In this document: positions 25,089 through 32,757 of the stretch, piece by piece
Position numbering within the stretch: the first letter of the stretch is position 1
Layout of the letters: each line of letters opens with the position of its first letter
Source: Pseudomonas donghuensis
GTDB lineage: Bacteria; Pseudomonadota; Gammaproteobacteria; Pseudomonadales; Pseudomonadaceae
Assembly (NCBI RefSeq): GCF_000259195.1
Contig: NZ_JH650768.1
Coordinates: forward strand, 1 to 55,735
Direction of reading: 5' to 3'
Length of the DNA stretch: 55,735 nt
The notes under the pieces: model-generated
Seen by the model: only the letters and a program-made list of their open reading frames with translations
The model's database searches: none
Told to the model about the DNA's origin: nothing
Program-made: the position numbers and the translations under genes

Positions 25089-25117
25089 CTGTGGCGAGGG
25101 CTTTACCCTCGCCACAG
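25089..25117. repeat. REP-type hairpin in the leader of the UMF1 transporter gene
   Basis: CTGTGGCGAGGG (25089-25100) and CCCTCGCCACAG (25106-25117) are perfect 12-bp arms with loop CTTTA. The sequence matches the common CTGTGGCGAGGG...CCCTCGCCACAG repeat of fluorescent pseudomonads. Unlike most copies it is placed 18 bp before a start codon. Confidence 0.75.
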
Positions 25118-25135
25118 CCCTGTAGAGGGATCGCC

Positions 25136-26440
25136 ATGCCAGCCAGCCTTGCCCCTGGAGTGACACGCCGAGAAATCTGGGCCTGGGCGATGTTTGATTT
25201 CGCCAACTCCGGCTACACGACGGTGGGGATCACCGCCGTGTTCAACGCCTACTTCGTCGCCGTGGTCGCCAAAGGCGAAGCCTGGGGTACGCTGGCCTGG
25301 ACCAGCGCCATAGCCCTCTCTTACGCCCTGATCATCCTGAGCGCGCCGCTGGTTGGCGCCTATGCCGACGCCTTCGCCTGCAAGAAACGCCTGCTGCTGT
25401 TCAGTACCGTCGGTTGTGTCGTATTTACCGCTGGACTCGCGCTGGCAGGACCCGGGGAACTCGGTGTCGCGATCCTTTTCATCGTGCTATCCAACTTCTG
25501 TTTCGGCAGCGGCGAAAACCTGATCGCCGCCTTCCTGCCCGAACTCGCCCGTGTGGAGGCCTTGGGCAAGGTGTCCGGCTGGGGCTGGGGATTCGGCTAT
25601 ATCGGTGGCCTGTTCAGCCTGGGCGCCTGCCTGGCCTTCGTCAGCTGGGCCCAGGCACAGGGCCAGACTGCGGCGCAGTTCGTGCCGGTGTGCATGCTGA
25701 TCACCGCGTCCTTGTTCGCCGTCGCCAGCCTGCCGACCTTCCTGTTCCTGCGCGAACGCAGCCAGCCGCAGCCCGTGTGCGGCGACATGCCTGTCGCGCA
25801 AGCGGTGCTGGCGCGCTTCGCGCAGACGCTACGCGAAGCCGGGCGCTATCGCGACCTGCTGCGCTTTCTTGCCTGCACGGTCTGCTACCAGGCCGGTATC
25901 TCGGCCGTGATCACCCTGGCTGCCATCTATGCCAATCAGGTCATGGGCTTCAGTACCCAAGACACGCTGCTGCTGATACTGGTGGTGAATATCACGGCCT
26001 CCATCGGTGCAGTGCTGTTCGGTTGGCTGCAGGACCGCCTCGGTCATCGCGCCACCCTGGCGCTGACCCTGCTGGGCTGGCTGGGCATGGTCGCTCTGGT
26101 CTGGGTCGCGCGCGGCCCCGGGCTGTTCTGGCTGGCCGCCAACCTTGCCGGTCTGTGCATGGGCGCCAGCCAATCGGCCGGACGGGCAATAGTCGGCCTG
26201 CTTGCGCCGCCGACACGGCTGGCGGAGTTCTTCGGCCTCTGGGGGCTGGCGGTCAAACTGTCGGCAATCCTCGGCCCGATGACTTACGGCCTGACCAGTT
26301 GGCTGTCCGCAGGCGATCACCGCCTGGCGATGCTGATTACTGGCAGCTATTTCGTCGTCGGTCTGCTGATCCTGGCGGGAGTCGACCTGGAGCGCGGGCG
26401 GCAGGTCGCTGTCAGCCGTACCGAGCGTCTCGACACGTGA
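25136..26440 (+). CDS. UMF1 (Atg22-like) MFS transporter
   Basis: 434 aa from the ATG at 25136, which has GAGGGA 5-6 nt upstream; the longer frame would begin inside the REP hairpin. About twelve hydrophobic segments. The N-terminus REIWAWAMFDFANSGYTTV is the signature of UMF1/Atg22-type MFS proteins, and GWGWGFGYIGGLFSL and the sequence LAPPTRLAEFFGLWGL are also typical. Yeast Atg22 exports vacuolar amino acids; bacterial substrates are not known to me. It is a single-gene unit divergent from the ACP-ligase-PlsC gene. Confidence 0.85.
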   Translation: MPASLAPGVTRREIWAWAMFDFANSGYTTVGITAVFNAYFVAVVAKGEAWGTLAWTSAIALSYALIILSAPLVGAYADAFACKKRLLLFSTVGCVVFTAGLALAGPGELGVAILFIVLSNFCFGSGENLIAAFLPELARVEALGKVSGWGWGFGYIGGLFSLGACLAFVSWAQAQGQTAAQFVPVCMLITASLFAVASLPTFLFLRERSQPQPVCGDMPVAQAVLARFAQTLREAGRYRDLLRFLACTVCYQAGISAVITLAAIYANQVMGFSTQDTLLLILVVNITASIGAVLFGWLQDRLGHRATLALTLLGWLGMVALVWVARGPGLFWLAANLAGLCMGASQSAGRAIVGLLAPPTRLAEFFGLWGLAVKLSAILGPMTYGLTSWLSAGDHRLAMLITGSYFVVGLLILAGVDLERGRQVAVSRTERLDT

Positions 26441-26557
26441 GCGTGTGATGGAGAACTCATTGCGTATAAAGAACCAACTCGCTCCTGAATGTCGGCTCGG
26501 TTGTTGCTTCGACACTTTTCAATAAGCATCATCGGGGTTCGACAAGGAGACGTCCCC

Positions 26558-27043
26558 ATGACCAAACCAGTGCTTCATCTCATGTCAGGCAAGATTGCTT
26601 CCGGCAAATCAACGCTGGCCAAAAGCTTGGCAGCCGAACGATCCGCAATCCTGCTGAGTGAGGATCATTGGCTCTCACGGCTTTACCCTGATCAGATCAA
26701 GTCAGTGACCGATTATGTGCGCCTTGCACGCCAGATGCGGGAAGTACTGGGCCCGCTCGTCATCGATGTCCTGAAGGCTGGCGTGACTGTGGTTTTGGAT
26801 TTTCCCGCTAATACTCCTCAAGATCGACAATGGTTGCGTGACTTGGCTGATGCAGCCGAGGTTTCTCATTGTGTCCATTACATCGAGGTGGACGATGACA
26901 CCTGTCGAGACAGGTTGCATCTTCGCAACAACCGCGCCGAACATGAGTTTGCGGCGACTGACGCGGAGTTCGATCTGATCACTAGCTACTTTCGCGCCCC
27001 GGATGAGGGTGAGGGGCTCCAGATTGAAGTTCATCGTCTTTGA
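26558..27043 (+). CDS. Small P-loop kinase-like ATPase
   Basis: 161 aa from the ATG at 26558, with AAGGAG 8-9 nt upstream. The P-loop SGKIASGKSTLAKSL is at residues 9-23. A DFPANTPQDRQW segment near residue 88 and a CRDRLHLRNNR stretch look like the Walker B/lid parts of small predicted kinases of the AAA_33/zeta-like group. These phosphorylate small molecules, or in a few cases inactivate them as resistance enzymes. No antitoxin gene is next to it, so a toxin role is unlikely. GC is a little below that of its neighbours. Confidence 0.75.
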   Translation: MTKPVLHLMSGKIASGKSTLAKSLAAERSAILLSEDHWLSRLYPDQIKSVTDYVRLARQMREVLGPLVIDVLKAGVTVVLDFPANTPQDRQWLRDLADAAEVSHCVHYIEVDDDTCRDRLHLRNNRAEHEFAATDAEFDLITSYFRAPDEGEGLQIEVHRL

Positions 27044-27097
27044 CGGGCAGTAACATCGTGAGGCTGGGTTATCTAAAATCGTTTTTGGGGCAGCTTT

Positions 27098-27136
27098 GGA
27101 TCGAAAGCATCACTCGCAAACGACAGCTAACGACCC
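27098..27136 (+). repeat. Dispersed hairpin repeat, copy 1
   Basis: This stretch begins GGATCGAAAGCATC and ends GCTAACGACCC. It matches copies at 28554 and 29714 in order and spacing (GGTC..., AGC, TTCGC-like centre, ACGACCC end). It lies in the 283-bp spacer before the DUF4432 gene, of which the rest shows nothing recognisable. Confidence 0.5.
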
Positions 27137-27326
27137 AAAGCGGTCAAGCAACCTGTGTACCGTAATCGCTGCCGCAGGCTGCGCTGGCCAACAAATGCGC
27201 CGAAGATTTCTGGCGTAGTTGATCTCCAAATGATTCCTGACATTTGCCGGAAGCCTCACTTATTCAGCTTGCTGAAACGTTTCTGCAAGTCTATAAAAAG
27301 GCACAACTCCAAGAAAGGCTGCTGCC

Positions 27327-28541
27327 ATGTCCCCCCTCAAACTCTTCGTTGCTCTCAGCGCCCTGTCCGCGGCCTCCCACGCCATGGCCTGGGATTACGT
27401 CCTGCTCGACACCGACAAAGCCGCCCAGCACTGGCAGATCACTAGCCAGCTACTTGGCGTAAAAACCGATAAGCCCTTCAGCGTTACCCTGCGCACCTTG
27501 CACGGAGGTCGGCAGGAGGGTGTCAGCATTGTCGACATCGATAACGGTACGATGAAACTTTCGGTCGTGCCGACTCGCGGAATGAACGTCTTGCAGGCCT
27601 CGGTCGGTAATGTGCGCATGGGCTGGGATTCGCCGGTCAAGGAAGTGGTCAACCCGTCCTTCATCGAACTCAATGGGCGCAATGGTCTAGGCTGGCTGGA
27701 AGGTTTCAACGAGCTGGTCGCCCGCTGCGGTTACGAATGGGTCGGCCACCCCGGCGTCGACAACGGCGAACTGCTGACCCTGCACGGCCGGGCCGCCAAC
27801 ATTCCTGCGAACAAAGTCACCCTGCACATCGATGAGAAACCACCGTACGCCATCACCTTGCGTGGCGAACTGAAAGAGCAGGTATTCAAGAAGGTCGACT
27901 TCTCCGTCGCTACCGAAGTGGTCACCGAACCCGGCAGCGTGGGGTTCACCCTCAACGACACCCTAACCAACAACGGCGACTATCCGAAGGAATACCAGGC
28001 GCTGTATCACAGCAACTTCAGCACCCCGCTCCTGGAACAGGACGCTCGTTTCGCCGCGCCGGTAAAACAGGTGTCGCCGTTCAACGACAAGGCCAGGGGC
28101 GATCTGCCCGACTGGCAAGTCTACCGCGCACCCACCAAGGACTATGATGAAACGGTGTATAACGTGGTGCCGTATGCCGATGCCAAGGGCGATACGTTGG
28201 CCGTGTTGTATAACAAGGCAGGCAGCCTGGGCGTTTCAGTCGGTTTCAATACTCGGACACTGCCCGTGTTTTCCCTGTGGAAAAATACCGATACCCAAGG
28301 CCAGGGCTATGTCACAGGGCTGGAGCCAGGAACGAGTTTTTCCTACAACCGCCGTTACCAGCGGCCACTGAACCTGGTGCCGACAATCGGGCCGAAGGAA
28401 CACAGGCAGTTCCACATCAGCTACAGCTTATTGACGGATAAGGCGGCTGTGGACAAGGCCTTGAAACAGGTGGGCGAGATCCAGGGTGGGCGCGAAACCG
28501 AGGTGCGGCAGACGCCGCTGGTTGATCTGACCAAGGGGTAA
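27327..28541 (+). CDS. Secreted DUF4432 (aldose-epimerase-like) protein
   Basis: 404 aa. A signal peptide (MSPLKLFVALSALSAASHAM, cleavage after AMA) directs it to the periplasm. The remainder is a DUF4432 domain, related in fold to galactose mutarotase: DIDNGTMKLSVVPTRGMNVL, GWDSPVKEVVNP, LHGRAANIPAN and YQALYHSNFSTPLL are recognisable. Candidate catalytic His and Glu residues lie in LTLHGR and GLEPGTSF. Mutarotase-like proteins interconvert sugar anomers. A periplasmic copy could work on exported or environmental sugars, but the substrate is unknown. Ribosome site AAAGG at 10 nt. No sugar genes are nearby. Confidence 0.82.
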   Translation: MSPLKLFVALSALSAASHAMAWDYVLLDTDKAAQHWQITSQLLGVKTDKPFSVTLRTLHGGRQEGVSIVDIDNGTMKLSVVPTRGMNVLQASVGNVRMGWDSPVKEVVNPSFIELNGRNGLGWLEGFNELVARCGYEWVGHPGVDNGELLTLHGRAANIPANKVTLHIDEKPPYAITLRGELKEQVFKKVDFSVATEVVTEPGSVGFTLNDTLTNNGDYPKEYQALYHSNFSTPLLEQDARFAAPVKQVSPFNDKARGDLPDWQVYRAPTKDYDETVYNVVPYADAKGDTLAVLYNKAGSLGVSVGFNTRTLPVFSLWKNTDTQGQGYVTGLEPGTSFSYNRRYQRPLNLVPTIGPKEHRQFHISYSLLTDKAAVDKALKQVGEIQGGRETEVRQTPLVDLTKG

Positions 28542-28553
28542 CGCCGGCCAGAT

Positions 28554-28638
28554 GGGTCAATAGCAGCCGTTCGCGACAGACGGCTCTCGACCCATAGCTG
28601 ACAGCGTCGACCGGTTGAATCCACTGCCAGAAGCGGAC
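28554..28638 (+). repeat. Dispersed hairpin repeat, copy 2 (longest)
   Basis: Starts 12 bp past the DUF4432 stop. The first part (28554-28593, GGGTCAATAGCAGCCGT ... CGGCTCTCGACCC) folds on itself. The second part (28610-28638, ACCGGTTGAATCCAC ... AAGCGGAC) recurs inverted at 32090-32118 with 25 of 29 positions equal. Similar two-part elements are common between Pseudomonas genes as I remember them. Confidence 0.55.
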
Positions 28639-28739
28639 AAAGCCGTGGCAAATGGATGGCATGGGCCTGCTATGCTAAGTCCTCGCAAGTTATTGTGCTT
28701 GCCGTCACCAATAAGCATGTCAGTAATCAGGATTGTCAC

Positions 28740-29231
28740 ATGCATCACATCATCGGTTTATATACCTCGAAAAAAACAGAGCAATTGTGGCAGCTAGACC
28801 CTCAAGACCAAATTGTTTTCAGATCTGATTGCTTTCATTCGTCTGGTTATTTTTACCTGATAGCACCTGCTTTTGAACGATATGCTCAAAGAGATGCAGG
28901 GATGAGCATTACGTCAATAAACGTAAAATTCTGCCTCAGAAGTGACGATCTAAATAACGCTTTGGAAATTCTGAACAACTTCGAAATGCAGCTGTATCGG
29001 CGTCCCACAAGCTGGCGGGAATATCTAGGTGAAGTTCAGTATCCCAGGCAACCACGGCGGCCGATTCAACCGCTGTTATTCAGGGGGCGGCTATCTCGGC
29101 TTATACACAAGCTGCGAACGTTAGTGGTTAAAGCTCAAGCCCTGGATGCGGGCCTTGTGTACGGGAATGGGGTCTGTTACCGCTCTCTGCGCGGTATAAA
29201 ATTGCCGCCTGGTACTGTTGTGTATTCTTAG
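28740..29231 (+). CDS. Hypothetical protein, AT-rich
   Basis: 163 aa from the ATG at 28740, chosen because AGGA is 9 nt upstream; the frame is open to an ATG at 28656, but that extension is encoded in sequence like the neighbouring repeat. The protein begins MHHIIGLYTSKKTEQLW and is basic in its second half, with RRPTSWREYLGEVQYPRQPRRP. No signal peptide or membrane segment. I recognise no domain. GC is about 42% by eye in its first part, far below the window average, which suggests acquired DNA. It could be an effector or immunity-type orphan, but nothing in the sequence shows that. Confidence 0.5.
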   Translation: MHHIIGLYTSKKTEQLWQLDPQDQIVFRSDCFHSSGYFYLIAPAFERYAQRDAGMSITSINVKFCLRSDDLNNALEILNNFEMQLYRRPTSWREYLGEVQYPRQPRRPIQPLLFRGRLSRLIHKLRTLVVKAQALDAGLVYGNGVCYRSLRGIKLPPGTVVYS

Positions 29232-29324
29232 AACCTGGTTAACGGTACAAACCATTTTTTTCGCTCGGGACGGGATAGAACTCGCCCCTCAATCAAACCA
29301 GAATATTGGCTACGGAAAATTGAC

Positions 29325-29642
29325 ATGGAAAAGCTAAGTAATGACTTCAGCGGGGCACTCCGAACGTTTGCGTACTTCATGGCAAGTGGTACCCACTACA
29401 TGCTAAAAAACGTGGAGTACCTGGATATTTATGGGTCAGAGCCAAGTGCAATTGAGATGGTGTTCGCGATATTTGCGAACGTGATAGAGATGGACAATGA
29501 AGGCAATGTACTCAATTTCACCCACGCCCAAAGGAGAGCGACTGACTACCTAAGATCCTACTGCGACCCATCTTTCAAAGTGACGCCACCTTTTGAAGAC
29601 TGGGAAACCGAACTTTATGGGCCGCCCTCACTCGGACGCTAA
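29325..29642 (+). CDS. Small acidic hypothetical protein, AT-rich
   Basis: 105 aa, beginning MEKLSNDFSGALRTFAYFM and ending with PPFEDWETELYGPPSLGR. It is acidic, soluble, without a signal peptide. Size, acidity and orphan status resemble immunity proteins of contact-dependent toxins, but no toxin gene is adjacent, so this is only a resemblance. The gene is about 43% GC by eye, like the one upstream (93 bp away), and the two probably arrived together. Confidence 0.55.
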   Translation: MEKLSNDFSGALRTFAYFMASGTHYMLKNVEYLDIYGSEPSAIEMVFAIFANVIEMDNEGNVLNFTHAQRRATDYLRSYCDPSFKVTPPFEDWETELYGPPSLGR

Positions 29643-29713
29643 GAACGGGTTAAGTCTATTGCGATAAAAACACCTATTGGAAATTTCTCACTTTTTACTG
29701 AACGACCGCATTT

Positions 29714-29752
29714 GGCCGTTTACTGCCCTTCGCAACAGGCAGCAAACGACCC
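29714..29752 (+). repeat. Dispersed hairpin repeat, copy 3
   Basis: GGCCGTTTACTGCCC at the start and GGCAGCAAACGACCC at the end pair with each other (GGCCGTTTACTGCC against GGCAG..AACG..) and match copies 1 and 2 around TTCGCAACAGGCAGC. It lies in the 171-bp spacer between the AT-rich gene and the GFA gene. Confidence 0.5.
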
Positions 29753-29813
29753 TTAACGACCCGTCGCAGCGTCTATAAAACCGGGTCTACTGAAGTCCGT
29801 GACGGTACCAGCG

Positions 29814-30248
29814 CTATTCGTCCACGCTGACGCCCGATCCCCCTAATTCGCTAGGGACATCCCTCAGTTTGGGCAACCCGTCTTTGATCCGCAGCCTGGT
29901 CTCCTGATAGTGGACGTGAACGCCTGGCGAATACGCGAAATCCGGGATGACTGCGGCATACACGTCGATGAGCCCCATCCCCGGGTGTTCGGTGAAAATA
30001 TGCCCGCCGCAACGCTTGCACCATTTGCGAGAACTCTGCGGTGTCTTGTTGTAGGTGCCAATGTTGTCAGCCCCCCGCGTTACTTGCACCGCCTCGGGTT
30101 TCCACAGCGTGAAGGCATTGACCGGCGCTGCTGACCAATGTCGGCACGACTCGCAATGGCAATAGCCCATTGCCGCTGGCTCACCGCTGACGGTGAACTC
30201 GACTGCGCCGCAAAAACAACTGCCCTTGTAAGACTTTTGAATGCTCAT
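29814..30248 (-). CDS. GFA-family zinc protein
   Basis: 144 aa, full length for a single GFA (glutathione-dependent formaldehyde-activating/CENP-V) domain. Zinc ligands are visible as C11 and C13 (GSCFCGAVEF), the CHCESC block at 30-35, and CKRCGGH near residue 77. AAGGAGT upstream is a strong ribosome site. Members bind small thiols or act in C1 detoxification, though for most the reaction is not known. It reads in the same direction as the nitrilase gene, 74 bp downstream of it, and could be cotranscribed. Confidence 0.88.
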   Translation of the reverse strand: MSIQKSYKGSCFCGAVEFTVSGEPAAMGYCHCESCRHWSAAPVNAFTLWKPEAVQVTRGADNIGTYNKTPQSSRKWCKRCGGHIFTEHPGMGLIDVYAAVIPDFAYSPGVHVHYQETRLRIKDGLPKLRDVPSELGGSGVSVDE

Positions 30249-30322
30249 GACATGACTCCTTGATCAGTTGTTACACACATCGCTGAGGTTGGAATGGACC
30301 GCCAGGGGGGGGGCGGTTGGCT

Positions 30323-31264
30323 TCATCCGTCGATGAAGCGCACCGCTGTCGCCGGCGCGCGGCGCACCTGCAATTGGAAAATGTCAGGGCGCGCATAGTG
30401 CCCGGTGACGTCAAGCGTCCGCCGCGCTGGCGCCACGAGTGACACGTCGATGTCTGCATACAGAATGCCCGCCTCTCGGTGTAATGGACCGGCTGTGATC
30501 CGGCCTTGCGGGTTGACCACCACCGAGTCGCCGTCGTTGATCCACTCTTGCGGATCGGGAAACAGTTGCATGCGCGCCGGAAAGTCATCAGGAATGTCAC
30601 TGCCGCGCAACGCGGTGCCACTGCCGAGCACCCAGCATCGACCTTCGAGTGCAATGTGACGCATCGTGCTGATCCAGCCCTCGCCGGCGTCGTACGTGGG
30701 CGCGACGTAGATTTCCACGCCTTGGGCATACAATGTATAGCGCGCCAAGGGCATGTAGTTTTCCCAGCAGATGAGCGTACCAATGCGCCCGACGGGTGTA
30801 TCGACCGTACGCAACCCGGACGCATCACCGAAACCATGGACCATGCGCTCGGGGTTCGTGGGCATCAGCTTGCGATGCCGGTTGAGTACTTCGCCGTTCG
30901 CACCGATAACGACTACGCTGTTGTAGAGCGTGCCGCCGCCATTACGCCGCTCGCATTCATTGATGCCGCATACGATGGTCACGGCATGGGCGCTGGCGGC
31001 CTCGCACAATTCGTTCAGGTCACCGTTGGCGATATCAACGGCGTTGGCCAGCAGACGCGTGTGCAACTGCCCCATCAAGGCCCCGTCCTTTCCCGCCGCC
31101 AGCCGCCAGATCCACGACGGGTAACCTGGAATGAACGATTCGGGTAAAACAATCAACGCGGCTCCGGCCGCCGCAGCCTCAGCAACTGATTGCACGGCTC
31201 GAGCGATCGTCGCGCTGCGATCGAGCAGCACGGGCGGCCGCTGAATGATGGCTATCATGGTCAT
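30323..31264 (-). CDS. Nitrilase (carbon-nitrogen hydrolase)
   Basis: 313 aa. The catalytic triad of the nitrilase superfamily is complete: Glu in LPESFIPGYP, Lys in HRKLMPT and Cys in CWENYMP. The last motif, with HIALEG... after it, is that of true nitrilases (branch 1), which turn nitriles into acids and ammonia, rather than amidases. The start is the ATG at 31262-31264, with AGGAG 6-7 nt upstream. It is divergent from an HxlR regulator across 103 bp and may be controlled by it. The substrate (for example plant-derived or aromatic nitriles) cannot be told from sequence. Confidence 0.9.
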   Translation of the reverse strand: MTMIAIIQRPPVLLDRSATIARAVQSVAEAAAAGAALIVLPESFIPGYPSWIWRLAAGKDGALMGQLHTRLLANAVDIANGDLNELCEAASAHAVTIVCGINECERRNGGGTLYNSVVVIGANGEVLNRHRKLMPTNPERMVHGFGDASGLRTVDTPVGRIGTLICWENYMPLARYTLYAQGVEIYVAPTYDAGEGWISTMRHIALEGRCWVLGSGTALRGSDIPDDFPARMQLFPDPQEWINDGDSVVVNPQGRITAGPLHREAGILYADIDVSLVAPARRTLDVTGHYARPDIFQLQVRRAPATAVRFIDG

Positions 31265-31367
31265 GGCGTTCTCCTCGGGCGGTGGCTTTCGCAGGTTTCA
31301 GCGTGCACCTGGCGCAGTCGCGAGGCTAGTTCAGAATCTGAAGCGTTGTAGTTGCGGAGTACAGGCG

Positions 31368-32063
31368 ATGGACGAAAGCTACGGTCAGTTCTGCACGGTC
31401 GCGCGCGGCGCTGAAGCACTGTGCGAGCGCTGGACACCTTTGGTCGTGCGCGAGCTGCTATGCGGCAGCAAGCGCTTCAATGAACTGCACCGCGGCGTAC
31501 CACGGATGTCCACCAGCTTGCTGGCACAGCGGCTGCGCCACTTGGAAGATATCGGTGTCGTACATCGCACAGCCACAGGCAAAGTCTGGGAGTACAGCCT
31601 GACCGAGGCAGGCGAGGCATTGCGCCCCATCATAATGGCGCTAGGCCATTGGGGCGCCCGTTGGATAGGTAGTCGTCTTCGCGATGACGAGCTCGACGCC
31701 GGCCTGCTCATGTGGGACGTGCGCCGGTTCGCGCGCATCGAGATGTTCCCGTCCCGACCGGTGGTCATTCACTTCAGGTTCCGCGACGCGCGGTCCGGCG
31801 AGCAAGCGTGGTGGCTGGTGGTCGAACATGGTGTGGCAGATCTGTGCCGCGACGACCCCGGACGCGAACTCACGCTCGTCGTGGACTCTAGCGTGCGTGC
31901 ATTGACCGAGGTGTGGACTGGCGACCGTACACCAAGGGAGGTTCTTCAGTCGCAAGAGCTGCGTGTGGACGGCGCTGTGCAGGATGCGCAAAACTTGTGG
32001 CGCTGGCTTGGCACAAGTGCGTTCGCCGGTACTCGGAGCGCTGCAATCCAGCCTTTGCAATAG
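31368..32063 (+). CDS. HxlR-family transcriptional regulator with C-terminal SCP2-like domain
   Basis: 231 aa from the ATG at 31368, with GGAG 10-12 nt upstream; the frame is open to 31245 but that part overlaps the nitrilase promoter. Residues 5-100 are an HxlR winged helix (CTVARGAEALCERWTPLVVR, then RMSTSLLAQRLRHLE). The C-terminal 110 residues resemble the lipid-binding-like SCP2 domain that often follows HxlR. It probably senses a small molecule and regulates the divergent nitrilase; that link is by position. Confidence 0.85.
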   Translation: MDESYGQFCTVARGAEALCERWTPLVVRELLCGSKRFNELHRGVPRMSTSLLAQRLRHLEDIGVVHRTATGKVWEYSLTEAGEALRPIIMALGHWGARWIGSRLRDDELDAGLLMWDVRRFARIEMFPSRPVVIHFRFRDARSGEQAWWLVVEHGVADLCRDDPGRELTLVVDSSVRALTEVWTGDRTPREVLQSQELRVDGAVQDAQNLWRWLGTSAFAGTRSAAIQPLQ

Positions 32064-32089
32064 CCATCGAGGAACGTACGCGTTCGACC

Positions 32090-32118
32090 GTCCGCTTTGA
32101 GCTGTGGATTCAACCGGT
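32090..32118 (-). repeat. Dispersed repeat, inverted partial copy
   Basis: The reverse complement of this stretch (ACCGGTTGAATCCAC ... AAGCGGAC) matches 28610-28638 with four differences in 29. It starts 27 bp past the HxlR stop codon. Confidence 0.5.
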
Positions 32119-32275
32119 GAATGCAACACACTGGGGGCAGGTCTACCCTGCTCTCTCAGGCCGAACGCTTTGCGCTCAAAATACCCGACAAACATTGTTG
32201 CCCACTGCCTATAATTGATCAGCACCGGGGCACACCCGGGTACAGCCCTCTTCGGCGGTCCGGACAGCCTTTGAT

Positions 32276-32551
32276 ATGAACAGCACCGCTTTCACCACCT
32301 GCCTGCTCGCCCTCTGCCTGGCGCTGCTGCCCGGCTGCTCGAGCAAACCCAAAGCCTCCTACCAGGCCGCCAACGCAGGGTCCAACTGCCACGCCAAAGC
32401 CGTGCCCAGCGCGGGTGAAGGCGGGCTGGCCTGGGGCGCGACCTTGCAGATCGCCCGGCAAAAATCCATGAACAACTGCATGCGCTATGCCGGGCGCTCG
32501 GGCGGCCTGCCGGCGACCTGCAAGGTGGTGCTGGCCGAGTGCAAGCGCTAG
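32276..32551 (+). CDS. Small Cys-containing lipoprotein
   Basis: 91 aa. The signal sequence ends in LALLPGC, so C21 is a predicted lipid attachment site followed by SSK. The mature part is about 70 residues with four cysteines (SNCHAK, MNNCMRY, ATCKVV, AECKR), which could make two disulfides. A TATAAT box (32210-32215) precedes the gene by 60 bp. I recognise no family. It lies just upstream of the first ModE-like operator, but reads away from nothing it could obviously serve. Confidence 0.65.
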   Translation: MNSTAFTTCLLALCLALLPGCSSKPKASYQAANAGSNCHAKAVPSAGEGGLAWGATLQIARQKSMNNCMRYAGRSGGLPATCKVVLAECKR

Positions 32552-32574
32552 CCGAACCCAGCCTATGAGCAAAG

Positions 32575-32598
32575 CGCTATATTAATTTTTATATAGCG
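32575..32598. promoter_or_regulatory. ModE-box-like operator A
   Basis: CGCTATAT (32575-32582), 8-bp spacer, ATATAGCG (32591-32598): a perfect inverted repeat. The E. coli modA operator, as I remember it, has CGTTATAT, 8 bp, ACATAACG, the same geometry with few base changes. The centre is 140 bp from the centre of operator B. Confidence 0.55.
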
Positions 32599-32714
32599 TT
32601 GTCAATTTCCACGCCTGCCTCTAGTATCTGCGGCGTTCTGCCGATGCGCGTGCCTGCTTGACCGATACGACCTGACTGCTCCGGGGAGGGAGCCGTCGGC
32701 CGTTTTGCGCCATG

Positions 32715-32738
32715 CGCTATATAACAAAATATATAACG
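32715..32738. promoter_or_regulatory. ModE-box-like operator B, next to the TonB receptor start
   Basis: CGCTATAT (32715-32722), 8-bp spacer, ATATAACG (32731-32738), matching at 7 of 8 positions as an inverted repeat. It ends 19 bp before the ATG and covers the only TATAAC-like -10 sequence near the gene, so a bound protein would block transcription. Binding by ModE is inferred from the pattern. Confidence 0.6.
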
Positions 32739-32757
32739 ATACCGATAAAGGAGCGCC

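Noticed and set aside
26558..27043. P-loop protein as a zeta-type toxin
   Set aside because: No antitoxin gene is adjacent and the protein is shorter than zeta toxins; a small-molecule kinase is simpler.
28421..28662. Small minus-strand frames past the DUF4432 stop
   Set aside because: They translate the dispersed repeat and the end of the DUF4432 gene and have no ribosome site.
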